From the NCBI GenBank assembly GCA_031382215.1, contig JANMYQ010000360.1, positions 1-64,000 of the forward strand: a DNA stretch of 64,000 nucleotides, read 5' to 3'. This document shows positions 18,791-28,412 of the stretch, one piece after another; positions within the stretch are counted from its first letter, which is position 1; each line of letters starts with the position of its first letter. Source of the stretch: LGRD01 sp031382215. GTDB lineage: Bacteria > Pseudomonadota > Gammaproteobacteria > Burkholderiales > Burkholderiaceae_C. Made by a program: the position numbers and the translations under genes. A model generated the notes under the pieces. That model made no database searches and was not told where the DNA came from. It saw only the letters and a list, made by a program, of their open reading frames with translations.

Positions 18791-20224
18791 ATGAACCTCG
18801 GCCAGGCCCTTGCCATACTGCGCGCCCGCTGGTGGGTGGCGCTGCTGGTGCTCATACTCACCCTGGCCGGCACGGCGGCGGTGATGATGAACCGGCCCAA
18901 GATGTACACCGCCAACACCGCCATGGTGGTAGACACCAAGCCCGACCCCGTGTCCGCCATGATGTACGGCGGCATGGCCTCGCCGCTGTTCATGGCCACG
19001 CCGGTCGACGTGATCAAGAGCGACCGCGTGGCCAACCGCGTGGTGCGCAACCTGAACCTGGCCAACAACCCGCAAGTGCGCCAACAGTGGATGGATGCCA
19101 CCGGCGGCACCGCCAGCATCAACACCTGGCTGGCCGAGACCTTTCAAAAGCGAATGAGCGTGGTGCCGTCGCCGCAGTCCAGCGTGCTCACGCTCAGCTA
19201 CCAGGCACCCGACCCGCAGTTTGCTTCGGCGCTGGCCAATGCCTTCGTGCAGGCCTACCTTGAAACCAACCTCGAGCTGCGCGTCGACCCGGCCAAGCAG
19301 TACAGCAACTTCTTCGACAGCCGCGCCAAAGAAGCGCGCGAACGGCTCGAGGCCGCGCAGGCCAAGCTCAGCAGCTACCAGAAAGACAAGGGCATCGTCG
19401 CCACCGACGAGCGGCTCGACATCGAGAACGCGCGCCTGGCTGAACTGTCATCTCAACTGGTGGGCCTGCAGGCCGTGTCGTCGGAGTCGGGCAGCCGCCA
19501 GGCCGCCGCACAAAGCGGCTCGGCCGACCGCATGCAGGAAGTGATGAACAACAGCCTCGTGTCGGGCCTGACCGCCGAGATGCTGCGCAATGAAGCCAAG
19601 CTGCAGGAAATGAGCTCGCGCCTGGGCGACAACCACCCGCAAGTGGTGGAGGCCAAGGCCAACATCGCCAGCCTGCGCAGCAAGATCGACGTTGAAACCC
19701 GCCGTGCCACCAGCAGCGTGGGCGTGTCAGCCAACATCAACCGCCAGCGCGTGGGCGAAGTGCGCGCCGCGCTCGACGCCCAGCGCCTGAAGATGCTGTC
19801 GCTCAAAGGCCAGCGCGATGAAAGCTCGGTGCTGTTGCGCGACGTCGAAACCGCCCAGCGCGCGTACGACGCCGTGGTGGCCCGCTTCAACCAGTCGTCG
19901 CTCGAAAGCCAGGCCACCCTGAGCAATGTGAACGTGCTCACCCCCGCCACGCCGCCGATCGAACCCTCAACCCCATCGCCACTGAAGCTCGCCCTCGGCG
20001 CGCTGCTGGGCGGCCTGGGGCTGGGCATTGCCGCCGCGCTGGCGCTCGAAATGCTGGACCGTCGGGTGCGCACCAAAGATGACGTGTCTTCCGCCATGGG
20101 CGGGCTCACGCTGTTGGCCACGCTGCCCAAGCCCAAGGCCCTGGGTGCCAAGCGCGAACGCCTGGCACAGCAGCGCATGATGGGCCGCCCCGCACTGCCC
20201 GGTGCATCGCGCCTTGGCGCCTGA
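18791..20224 (+). CDS. epsF: EpsF chain-length determinant protein (Wzz/PCP type)
   Basis: 477 residues. It has an N-terminal membrane segment (about 14-32), a large periplasmic coiled-coil region (about 170-390) and a C-terminal membrane segment (about 395-420) preceded by the Pro-rich TPATPPIEPSTPSPLK. This is the polysaccharide co-polymerase arrangement. It sets polymer length with the kinase EpsG encoded next. Confidence 0.94.
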   Translation: MNLGQALAILRARWWVALLVLILTLAGTAAVMMNRPKMYTANTAMVVDTKPDPVSAMMYGGMASPLFMATPVDVIKSDRVANRVVRNLNLANNPQVRQQWMDATGGTASINTWLAETFQKRMSVVPSPQSSVLTLSYQAPDPQFASALANAFVQAYLETNLELRVDPAKQYSNFFDSRAKEARERLEAAQAKLSSYQKDKGIVATDERLDIENARLAELSSQLVGLQAVSSESGSRQAAAQSGSADRMQEVMNNSLVSGLTAEMLRNEAKLQEMSSRLGDNHPQVVEAKANIASLRSKIDVETRRATSSVGVSANINRQRVGEVRAALDAQRLKMLSLKGQRDESSVLLRDVETAQRAYDAVVARFNQSSLESQATLSNVNVLTPATPPIEPSTPSPLKLALGALLGGLGLGIAAALALEMLDRRVRTKDDVSSAMGGLTLLATLPKPKALGAKRERLAQQRMMGRPALPGASRLGA

Positions 20225-20231
20225 GGCAGGC

Positions 20232-21143
20232 ATGGAGCGCTTTCGAGAGTCGGTGTTGCAGCGCCTGCGCGGCCCTGAAAGCGCCACCCTGGCCGGCAAG
20301 ACGCAGGGCAAGGCCATTGGCGACATCATTGCCAAGGGCGGCAAGCTCAGCGACGAACGCATCGAACGCATCCTCGCGCACCAGCGCGAACACGGCGGCC
20401 GCTTTGGCCAGGCCGCCGTGGCGCTGGGCTACGCCACTGAAGAAGACGTTCTTCACGCCCTGTCCGAGCAGTTCAGCTACCCCGTTGCCACGCAAGAGCA
20501 GCGCCGCCTCAGCCCCGAGCTGGTGGCGCTCAACGAACCCTTCTCGCGCCAGGCCGAAGTGTTCAGAACCGTTCGCAGCCAGTTGCTCGTCAACGTGTTC
20601 GGCCCCAACCAGGCGGCCCCGCGCCGCGCGCTCGCAGTGGTGAGCCCCTGCACCGGCGACGGCAAGACCTTTGTGGCCGCCAACCTGGCCATCACCCTGG
20701 CACAACTGGGCGGCCGCACCTTGCTGGTAGACGGCGACCTGCGCGCCCCGCGCCTGCACGCCGTCTTCAACATGCCCAACGAGGCCGGGCTGTCGGGCAT
20801 CTTGTCTGGCCGCGCCGAACGCCGGGTGGTGAACCAGGTGCCCGGCGTGGCCGGCCTGTTCCTGCTGCCCGTGGGCGTTACGCCGCCCAACCCGCTGGAG
20901 CTTGTAGAGCGGCCCGGCTTTGGCCTGCTGGTGCACGAGTTCACCAAGAAGTTCGACCACGTGGTGTTCGACACCTCGGCCGCCGAGTTTGGCGAAGACG
21001 CCGCGGTGGTGGCCGCCCGCTGCGGCGCCGCGCTGGTGGTGGCGCGCAAGCACGCGGCCAAGGTAGCCCTGCTGAAGGACCTGGCGGAAACACTGCACCG
21101 GTGCCCCGACACCATGGCCAGTGTCATCCTCAATGAGTTCTGA
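20232..21143 (+). CDS. epsG: EpsG chain-length determinant tyrosine kinase
   Basis: 303 residues from the ATG at 20232 (GAGG upstream). An N-terminal GspE/MshEN-like helical region (about 25-100) precedes a BY-kinase ATPase with Walker A SPCTGDGKTF (about 137) and Walker A' LLVDGDLRAPRLH (about 162). It phosphorylates tyrosines to control polymer length with EpsF. No Tyr-rich C-terminal cluster is visible, so autophosphorylation sites must lie elsewhere or the regulation differs. It overlaps xrtB. Confidence 0.93.
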   Translation: MERFRESVLQRLRGPESATLAGKTQGKAIGDIIAKGGKLSDERIERILAHQREHGGRFGQAAVALGYATEEDVLHALSEQFSYPVATQEQRRLSPELVALNEPFSRQAEVFRTVRSQLLVNVFGPNQAAPRRALAVVSPCTGDGKTFVAANLAITLAQLGGRTLLVDGDLRAPRLHAVFNMPNEAGLSGILSGRAERRVVNQVPGVAGLFLLPVGVTPPNPLELVERPGFGLLVHEFTKKFDHVVFDTSAAEFGEDAAVVAARCGAALVVARKHAAKVALLKDLAETLHRCPDTMASVILNEF

Positions 21144-22002
21144 CGCGCTGGGCGCGCCGCGGGGCACCACCGACAAGGCGCTGCCGCCCTGGTTCATTGC
21201 CATTGCTGGCTACGCCGCCATGTACGTGCCCGTGTACTGGTGGGCCGCCAACGGCATCTGGAAGAGCGAAGAACACGGCCACGGCCCGCTGATACTGGCC
21301 GTGCTGCTGTGGCTGGCCTGGACACTGCGCAAGCCCATGCTGGCCAGCCCCACCGTGCCCGCCCCCGCGCTGGGCTGGCCGCTGTTCCTGGCCGGCCTGC
21401 TGCTGTATGTGCTGGGCCGCGCGTTCAACATCTCCATCTTCGAGCTGGGCTCGCAGCCCCTGGTCGTGGCAGGCGCCCTGCTGCTGCTCAAGGGCCTGCC
21501 CGCGCTGCGCGTGGCCTGGTTTGCCGTGTTCTACCTCGTCTTCATGGTGCCGCTGCCCGGCATTTTGGTAGACGCCATCACCGGCCCGCTGAAGCAATGG
21601 GTCTCGGTCATTGTGGAAGGCCTTCTGTACACCGCCGGCTACCCCATTGCCCGCACCGGCGTGACCATGACCATCGGCCAATACCAGCTGCTGGTGGCAG
21701 ACGCCTGCTCGGGCCTGAACTCCATGTTCAGCCTGTCGGCGCTGGGCACGCTGTTCATGTACATCACGGCGCGCAAGAGCAAGCTGCACAACGCGGTGAT
21801 GCTGCTGTCCATCCTGCCCATCGCATTCGCGGCCAACATCATTCGCGTGATCATCCTGGTGCTGGTGACGTATCACCTGGGGGATGAAGCGGGGCAGGGG
21901 TTTCTTCATGGGGCGGCGGGAATGGTGTTGATGTTGGCGGCGTTGGTCAGCTTCTTTGCGCTTGATCTGATCCTGGCGTTCTTTATCCGCCAACGCGCCT
22001 GA
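21133..22002 (+). CDS. xrtB: Exosortase B (XrtB)
   Basis: 289 residues with about eight membrane segments. It is the transpeptidase-like integral membrane protease that recognises PEP-CTERM tails. The expected active residues are present: Cys192 in ADACSGLNSM, Arg238 in NIIRVI and His259 in FLHGAAG. ATG 21133, inside the end of epsG, is preferred over GTG 21121. epsI, its usual partner, is not next to it but lies 21 kb away at 43095. Confidence 0.96.
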   Translation: MSSDALGAPRGTTDKALPPWFIAIAGYAAMYVPVYWWAANGIWKSEEHGHGPLILAVLLWLAWTLRKPMLASPTVPAPALGWPLFLAGLLLYVLGRAFNISIFELGSQPLVVAGALLLLKGLPALRVAWFAVFYLVFMVPLPGILVDAITGPLKQWVSVIVEGLLYTAGYPIARTGVTMTIGQYQLLVADACSGLNSMFSLSALGTLFMYITARKSKLHNAVMLLSILPIAFAANIIRVIILVLVTYHLGDEAGQGFLHGAAGMVLMLAALVSFFALDLILAFFIRQRA

Positions 22003-22029
22003 CGCCAAAATCGCCTGCCTGTTCGCCAA

Positions 22030-22944
22030 ATGTCGGCGCTCAAGGAAACCCAAGGACATCTGAGCGTGGACCCAATCCTTCCCATTGATCTGACTGCAGG
22101 GCTTAAGTTGGATCCGGCCCAGGCGCGCGAGATCGGCGAGTCTTTGGCAGGTGATTACTGTTTCGCTGAGCCCTTCCCGCACATCGTGCTAGAGAACTTT
22201 CTTCCTAGTGAACTGATTGTCGGCCTCGCCAATCATTTCCCAACGGAGGCGCTGAAGTCAGACGTGAATTTCGAGTATGGATACGCTGGCCACCACAAGC
22301 GCCAGATTCTTCCATCGGATTGCGATGAATACTGCCGCCGCACATTCGACTTCTTCAATTCGCAGCCGTTCCTGCAGTTCCTCGAAGGCCTGTCAACGAT
22401 TCAGGGCCTGGTGCCCGATCCATATTTCGCTGGCGGCGGTTTTCATGAAACCGGCCGAGGCGGCAAGCTTGGTATTCATGCAGATTTCAGAATAAATAAT
22501 AATCTACATCTTAGTCGAAGAATCAATGTCATTATCTATCTAAACCAAGAGTGGTTTGAAGAATACAAGGGATCACTGGAACTCTGGTCGCGGGACATGA
22601 AGATGATGGTAAAGAGTGTTTCACCGACATTCAATCGCTGCGTGATATTCAATACCGACGCAGATTCATATCACGGCCACCCGGATGAGCTAAATAATCC
22701 TAAGGGGGTGATGAGGCGATCGATTGCTCTGTACTATTACACTGCTTCGCGCGAGATATACAACGAAGTTCCGAACCGATCGACGATGTACGCTGCCCGT
22801 CCTGGCGACGCTGCGGCGGTTCGGCGCGAAGCCATCAGCTTGCGGATAGATCAGTATCTTGAGGACTGGGTGCCGAGGGCAATACTTCGGTATTCACGTG
22901 GCGCGAAACGCCGCATCCGCAAAGTCCTGGGCGTCAGTCCGTAA
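22030..22944 (+). CDS. 2-oxoglutarate/Fe(II)-dependent oxygenase
   Basis: 304 residues of the prolyl-4-hydroxylase-like 2OG-Fe(II) oxygenase superfamily. The iron-binding triad is visible as HAD (His150, Asp152) and a distal His in SYHGHP, with the 2-oxoglutarate-binding Arg in MRRSIALYYY. The position directly after xrtB suggests it modifies a sugar, lipid or protein of the exopolysaccharide. The start lacks a clear Shine-Dalgarno. From about 22440 the GC content falls, indicating a different origin from epsD-xrtB. Confidence 0.85.
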   Translation: MSALKETQGHLSVDPILPIDLTAGLKLDPAQAREIGESLAGDYCFAEPFPHIVLENFLPSELIVGLANHFPTEALKSDVNFEYGYAGHHKRQILPSDCDEYCRRTFDFFNSQPFLQFLEGLSTIQGLVPDPYFAGGGFHETGRGGKLGIHADFRINNNLHLSRRINVIIYLNQEWFEEYKGSLELWSRDMKMMVKSVSPTFNRCVIFNTDADSYHGHPDELNNPKGVMRRSIALYYYTASREIYNEVPNRSTMYAARPGDAAAVRREAISLRIDQYLEDWVPRAILRYSRGAKRRIRKVLGVSP

Positions 22945-22958
22945 CGTTCGGGCGGCTT

Positions 22959-24485
22959 ATGTTCCAGAACATCAAGGCGGTCGTCATTGTTCTCAGCCTG
23001 ACTTTGCCAATCTGGATCCTGGCGGGGCGGCTGATTTCCGACGCAGGCCGCCTTGAAACTTTCAAACTGCGGCGGAACACGTGGGTGCTCATCACGATTT
23101 TCGCGTTTCTGTCGCCCAACATCTGGGTGTATGCCTTGTTTGCTGCACCCTTGATGGTCTGGGCTGGGGCTCGCGATCCAAACCCCGCCGCACTTTTCTT
23201 GCTCCTCATGTTTGCTGTGCCACCTGCGGAAGTGGCGATCCCGTCGATCCTGGTCAACCAACTTTTTGGCGTCAGCCACCACCGCCTGCTGTGCTTTTCC
23301 ATGCTAGTGGCGGCTGCAGTTCGAATAAGTTCCAACAAGAATGGCAAGCTAGGGCAGGGGCTTGATCGCATGGATGTCACTCTTTTGGGTTTCCTTGCGC
23401 TTGGAATTATCCTGTTTATCCCTTACGAAAGTTTTACCAACACAATTCGTCGAACGTTCCTGATGCTGGTTGATACTTGGATCGTGTACTACGTGATGAG
23501 TCGAATAAACAGGGATGTCGAGTCGATTCGAGACTGCATGACCTCTTGGATGATGGCAGGCATACTCATGGCCCCCATAGCAGTCTTTGAAACAGTACGC
23601 CAGTGGCTTCTTTACACCCAAATCGCCACAAACTGGGGTGCGCCGAACGTTTTTTCTTGGTTAATGCGGGGGGATTCTCTACGTGCTCAGGCTGCCTTTG
23701 GTCACTCACTGACACTCGGCGCTTGGCTTGCGATATCGTGGGGGTTTTTCCTGTACATTAAACGCGGTTGGAGCGATAGATGGACGAGGTATTCCGCCGC
23801 CTTTCTCCTGCTCGCCGGACTTGGCGCTACCATTTCTCGGGCGCCATGGCTCATGGCAGTTATGATAACGATCGTATTCTTGCTTCTCGACCCGCGGGGT
23901 GCGGGGCAAGTGGCAAAGGGAATCGCCTTTTTCAGCGTGGTTTTGATACTTGTTTTGGTTTCGCCGTGGGCGAGTTCCATAATCGATTTACTACCATTTG
24001 TTGGTACCGTTGACAGCGGAAATGTCGAATACAGGCAGCGCCTGTTCACTGTATCGATGAGCCTGATCGAAAGGAGCCCGTTTTTTGGTGATCCATTCGT
24101 CATAGGTTACATGGAATCTCTGAGGCAAGGCCAAGGTATTATTGATCTGGTCAATGGTTATATTCAAATTGCCCTCTTCACTGGCTTGGTCGGGCTGGCA
24201 ATGTTCCTGACCTTCTTGGGATTGGCCGTCATGCGTGTTTGGGTGTCGTGGCGCCGGGTCCGACAAGGGGATGCCGAGGCAGCCTTTGTCGGGGGCAGTT
24301 TGATGGCGGCAATGGTGGGGACCATCTTCTTTATCGCGACCGCTTCCCATTCCATCACCACGTTCATCTTGGCCGGGTTGTGTGCGAGCTACTGGCGGGT
24401 CCTGGCGTCGAGCGAGGTGCCCACGCGGCACGCACGCCCAACTGAAACGGCCAGACCATTGCAAGCAAAGCTCCGCCAAAGGTGA
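22959..24485 (+). CDS. O-antigen ligase/Wzy-like polymerase
   Basis: 508 residues with about a dozen membrane segments and a large central periplasmic loop, as in the Wzy_C / WaaL superfamily. Regions such as GHSLTLGAWLAISW and SPFFGDPFVIGYM resemble this family. In a Wzx/Wzy-type locus it is the best candidate polymerase. Much of it is clearly lower in GC than the flanking genes. Confidence 0.85.
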   Translation: MFQNIKAVVIVLSLTLPIWILAGRLISDAGRLETFKLRRNTWVLITIFAFLSPNIWVYALFAAPLMVWAGARDPNPAALFLLLMFAVPPAEVAIPSILVNQLFGVSHHRLLCFSMLVAAAVRISSNKNGKLGQGLDRMDVTLLGFLALGIILFIPYESFTNTIRRTFLMLVDTWIVYYVMSRINRDVESIRDCMTSWMMAGILMAPIAVFETVRQWLLYTQIATNWGAPNVFSWLMRGDSLRAQAAFGHSLTLGAWLAISWGFFLYIKRGWSDRWTRYSAAFLLLAGLGATISRAPWLMAVMITIVFLLLDPRGAGQVAKGIAFFSVVLILVLVSPWASSIIDLLPFVGTVDSGNVEYRQRLFTVSMSLIERSPFFGDPFVIGYMESLRQGQGIIDLVNGYIQIALFTGLVGLAMFLTFLGLAVMRVWVSWRRVRQGDAEAAFVGGSLMAAMVGTIFFIATASHSITTFILAGLCASYWRVLASSEVPTRHARPTETARPLQAKLRQR

Positions 24486-24671
24486 GTTCAAACTGGTTCG
24501 CGCGCTGCTGCGCCCCGCATCTGTATTGGCTGTCGGGCTACTTCAGCGCGGGCTGTGGGTCGTGGCGCTGCGCTCGCGCTCCACGCCAAAAGTGGAGATG
24601 AATGTGCCCGTGGCTTCCGATGACTGGCACAGACGGGTGTCGTCCACCCTGTGTAATTGCTTTTTCCTCGC

Positions 24672-26033
24672 ATGAGGGATCTAAAGCGTCGAACGATCTC
24701 CGCCAGTGCATGGGCAGTCGGCGGGGCATTCGCAGGCAATGTCATTCGGTTGCTCTCCAACCTGATCCTGACGCGCTTGTTGTTCCCGGAGGCCTTCGGC
24801 TTGATGCTGATGGCGTCCACCGTGGGAATGATCATTGCCATGCTCTCGGATGTAGGCATCCAACAAAGCATCATTCGCGGCAAACGCGGCGAAGACCCAG
24901 TGTTTCTGGACACGGCCTGGACGTTCCAGATCATCCGTGGTGTGGTGATGTGGTTGGGTGCATGCGTTCTGGCGGCTGCGCTTCACTTGGCTGCAACGCG
25001 GGGTTGGCTGCCGCCGCTGTCTACGTACTCCGATCCGCGCCTCCCTTGGATCATCGCGGTGAGCGCCTTCAGCGCGGTCGTACAAGGGTTCCAGGCCACG
25101 GATCTGGCGACGGCGACTCGCAGAATGATCGTGAAGCCACTGGTGCTTATGGAGACATTCGCCCAGTTGGCAGGAGTTCTGCTGATGGTCGCCCTTGCCT
25201 GGTGGATGCGATCTGTGTGGGCCCTCGTGATTGCGGGGCTGGTCACGACGCTGCTGCAAACGCTTGCGAGCCACGTTCTGCTGCGAATTCACCGGAACCG
25301 GCTCCGCATTGACCGGCAATCCCTGCTCGACCTGGTCTCCTTCGGCAAGTGGCTCGCGCTGTCGTCTGCAGTGAGTGTGTTCGTCACCAACGGAGATCGG
25401 CTCATCCTGGGTGCGCTGGTGTCAGCGAGCACTCTGGGGTTGTTCTCCATCGCAGTCACCCTTGCGGGCGCTGTCAACATTGCATTTGCCAGCCTGGTGG
25501 GCAAAGTCTTTTTTCCTCTCCTGAGCGAAGTGACGCGGAATCACCCCGAGCGTCTTGCGGAGACCTTCAATCGGCTTCGGTGGCGAGCCGACCCCATCCT
25601 TCTCGTGGTCGGGGGTGCCCTGTTTGCGTTGGGGCCGAGCGTGGTCCAGATCCTCTACGACACCCGCTATCAGGATGCTGGACGAATGCTCCAGATACTC
25701 TCCCTCGCGCTTGTCGTAGACCGCTTTGCCATCGCACAACAGGCCTACCTGGCCCTGGGCGAACCCCGCTATCAGGTGGTCCTGAACATCGTGCGGGCGA
25801 TTGCGCTCTACTCCACCGTACCGGCCGCATTTCACTTCTATGGAATTACCGGCGCACTCTATGCCATCGCGTTGCGAGAGGTGGTCGCGGTGCCGCTCAT
25901 CGTCTGGTTCAACGCCAAGCATGGCCTCAACAACTTTCGCTTCGAAATGTTGTGGCTTGTCTTCTGGCCGGCGGGTTGGCTTCTTGGTGTCGGGCTCGTC
26001 GCCATGTACGCCTGGGTAACAGGGGCTGGCTGA
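24672..26033 (+). CDS. Oligosaccharide flippase (Wzx-like)
   Basis: 453 residues from ATG 24672, with about 12-14 hydrophobic segments. Matches to the polysaccharide biosynthesis/MATE-like flippases include LTRLLFPEAFGLMLMAST near the N-terminus and LILGALVSASTLGLFSIAV in the middle. It would move lipid-linked repeat units across the inner membrane for the polymerase encoded just before it. The next gene is convergent. Confidence 0.9.
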   Translation: MRDLKRRTISASAWAVGGAFAGNVIRLLSNLILTRLLFPEAFGLMLMASTVGMIIAMLSDVGIQQSIIRGKRGEDPVFLDTAWTFQIIRGVVMWLGACVLAAALHLAATRGWLPPLSTYSDPRLPWIIAVSAFSAVVQGFQATDLATATRRMIVKPLVLMETFAQLAGVLLMVALAWWMRSVWALVIAGLVTTLLQTLASHVLLRIHRNRLRIDRQSLLDLVSFGKWLALSSAVSVFVTNGDRLILGALVSASTLGLFSIAVTLAGAVNIAFASLVGKVFFPLLSEVTRNHPERLAETFNRLRWRADPILLVVGGALFALGPSVVQILYDTRYQDAGRMLQILSLALVVDRFAIAQQAYLALGEPRYQVVLNIVRAIALYSTVPAAFHFYGITGALYAIALREVVAVPLIVWFNAKHGLNNFRFEMLWLVFWPAGWLLGVGLVAMYAWVTGAG

Positions 26034-26058
26034 TGAGTGAAAGCACAACACTGCCAAG

Positions 26059-27183
26059 TCAACCCAAGGCACTTTCCATGGTGTCCACGAAGTGGGCGTC
26101 CCGCGCGTGACGGGACAAGACCTCGAACGCCGTTTCGGCGATGCGGCGGCGCTCCTCGGGGTGGGCCCGGAAGTGCGCCACTTTCTCGGGAAAATCGGCC
26201 AGGTCCCACCGAACGGGGATATAGGTCTCGAAAGGCAAAAAGACGTTCGGATGCGTCTCTACATGCTGCATGTCTGGCTTGACAAGTGCTGCCCCATGCA
26301 CGATGGCTTCGAAGTCGCGCCAGCACACTTCGCCATACCCGAACGGGCTGAAACAAAGCGACGATTGGCGAAGCTCGCGAAAGTACTTTCGGCGGCCCAC
26401 AGGTTCATGCGGGGTCGACTTGGCGCCCCCGAGTGTTTGCAATGCATTAACGGCTTCGGCGCGCATGCGCGGGTACCAGCCCATTGGCCCTGCGCCACCC
26501 AGACGGGCGTGCAGATCGAAGACTCGACGCTCGTTCCAGGAAGGTCGATCATTGGCCCACAGCGAAGGAAGAACGCTGGGAGCCGTGCAGAAACTCGGCG
26601 CCACAACCAGTTTGCTGAAGAATCCATCCGGTATTGCGTGGCTTACGGTCGGCTGAACTTCGCCATATCGAGCGCCGAACCAATTGCTCAGGTTGGTGTC
26701 GCCGGCGGTCGGTTGTCCGTACCGAGTGCGGTCGCGAAGAACATGCTTCTTGATGTAGACGTCAATCACAGGGTCCAGGGCCTCGGCGTACCGCAGGTCG
26801 GTGGGCGCGAAAGGGTCGAGAAACCCAAACTTAGCGGCAGGGTAGCGCTGTCGAATCACATTGCCGATTGCCCGGACTTGGGCGGGCGTCTTGTCGATCC
26901 AGCACTGAAACAGCACGCTCGTGGCACCAGCCGGCGCGCTAGCAGGACTCTGCAGAAAGCTTTCGAGATTCATTTCGCGCACGCTGACGCCATGCGCGCA
27001 CGCAAACTCGTGAGAGTAGAAGAAGAAGGGAAACACTTGGCTCTGGCAGATCGCGTCTGCCCGCGTAACAAGCAGCCATCGCCTTGGCAACCGCCGGTCG
27101 AACGGCGGCGGCTGCAAAGCAAGGTGTCTCCCCATCTGCCAGCCAAGCCGCCGCAGTTCGGCCTGTGCCCGTCGAAGGTTCAT
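26059..27183 (-). CDS. Glycosyltransferase family protein
   Basis: 374 residues. The C-terminal half has the retaining GT-B type signature seen in exostosin-like and DUF3880-type transferases (CFSPFGYGEVCWRDFEAI, then LVKPDMQHVETHPN). The start at 27183 has GAGGG upstream. It is the only gene of this part of the locus on the minus strand, so it is transcribed separately. The sugar donor is unknown. Confidence 0.75.
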   Translation of the reverse strand: MNLRRAQAELRRLGWQMGRHLALQPPPFDRRLPRRWLLVTRADAICQSQVFPFFFYSHEFACAHGVSVREMNLESFLQSPASAPAGATSVLFQCWIDKTPAQVRAIGNVIRQRYPAAKFGFLDPFAPTDLRYAEALDPVIDVYIKKHVLRDRTRYGQPTAGDTNLSNWFGARYGEVQPTVSHAIPDGFFSKLVVAPSFCTAPSVLPSLWANDRPSWNERRVFDLHARLGGAGPMGWYPRMRAEAVNALQTLGGAKSTPHEPVGRRKYFRELRQSSLCFSPFGYGEVCWRDFEAIVHGAALVKPDMQHVETHPNVFLPFETYIPVRWDLADFPEKVAHFRAHPEERRRIAETAFEVLSRHARDAHFVDTMESALG

Positions 27184-27396
27184 TGGCCCTCAGGAAATTG
27201 ACTATGACCAACCGGCTGCCGTTTGAATTTCACGCATTCACCTCATTGCTGACGATAGCATTCAGCCCCGCCCTACCTTCTGTGCGGCGGCCAACATACA
27301 CCGACCGGGACCTTCCTATCAACTCCACCAAAGTAGTGTTCGAGTGCGCCGTCGGTGGGCTGGACAGTTAGCGGCGCCGCGCGCGCAGGAACAGAC

Positions 27397-28395
27397 TTGC
27401 TGAATGCAACATCGGACCTTGGGTCACCGGAAATCGCCGCAGGTGCTGTTGCGGTCTCGGTGCTCGTTGTGAACTACAACACCGGTCACCTCTTGAACGA
27501 GTCGATCGGGGCACTTCGGCGCGCTGCCGCAGGGATGAACGTGCAGGCATCGATCATTGACAACGCGTCGCGAGATGGTTCGCAGCAGGTCCTGAAGGAC
27601 AACTTCTCCGACTGCGACGTGGTCTTGAACCCGGGCAACGTCGGTTTTGGCCGCGCCAACAATCAGATGCTGAAACTCGTCCGCGGCCGCTATGTGTTGC
27701 TTCTGAACACCGACGCATTTGTGGGGCCAGACGCGTTGACTAAGACCCTGGCCTACATGGACGACCATCCAGAATGCGGGGTGCTTGGTGTCAGGCTTGT
27801 GGGGCGCGATGGCACTTTACAGCCATCGTGCCGCTACTTCCCGACACCGTGGAATGTCTTCCTCTCGAAAACCGGCCTTGAGCGCTGCTTCCCCGGGTCG
27901 CGGATGGTCGACGACATGGGCTGGGACCATGACTCGGTGCGCGAGTGCGACTGGGTTCCGGGGTGCTACTACCTCGTTCGCAAGGAGGTGCTAGATGCCG
28001 TTGGCTTGTTCGACCCGCGCTACTTCTTGTATTACGAAGAAGTGGACCATTGCCGCGCCGTCAAGGCAGCCGGATGGAAGGTGGTGTACTACCCGCATGC
28101 CACGGTAGTTCACATCGGCGGCGAAAGCGCGAAGTCAGACAGCGCGCTCACCCAATCGGGCCGGCAAATTTCCGCGCTGCAGGTGGAAAGCGAGCTTCTG
28201 TACTTTCGCAAGAACCATGGCTTGGCAGGTCTGTGCCTGGCAATGGCGCTGGAGCACGTGGCCGCCGTTGTGTTGGGGCTGAAGCGTTTGCTGAAGCACG
28301 CTGACCTGCGCGGCACCCTGTTGCCTTTCAAACACTTGGCCACCACCTGGCGCCTGTTGCGCGCCACCGCGTGGGCTACGCGCCCCACGCGCTAG
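27397..28395 (+). CDS. Family 2 glycosyltransferase (rhamnosyltransferase-like)
   Basis: 332 residues. A TTG start at 27397 with AGGAA upstream is preferred; GTG 27355 in the same frame is possible. The GT-A core is plain: VSVLVVNYNTG, IIDNASRDGS, NVGFGRANN and the LLNTDAF region. LYYEEVDHCRAVKAAGW and VVHIGGESAK are typical of WbbL-type rhamnosyl/fucosyl transferases. The next gene follows 17 bp after. Confidence 0.9.
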   Translation: MLNATSDLGSPEIAAGAVAVSVLVVNYNTGHLLNESIGALRRAAAGMNVQASIIDNASRDGSQQVLKDNFSDCDVVLNPGNVGFGRANNQMLKLVRGRYVLLLNTDAFVGPDALTKTLAYMDDHPECGVLGVRLVGRDGTLQPSCRYFPTPWNVFLSKTGLERCFPGSRMVDDMGWDHDSVRECDWVPGCYYLVRKEVLDAVGLFDPRYFLYYEEVDHCRAVKAAGWKVVYYPHATVVHIGGESAKSDSALTQSGRQISALQVESELLYFRKNHGLAGLCLAMALEHVAAVVLGLKRLLKHADLRGTLLPFKHLATTWRLLRATAWATRPTR

Positions 28396-28412
28396 TCGTC
28401 GGGCTGTAGGTC

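Noticed and set aside
17402..19147. Long antisense frame opposite epsD-epsE-epsF
   Set aside because: Covered by three well-supported genes; composition typical of a mirror reading.
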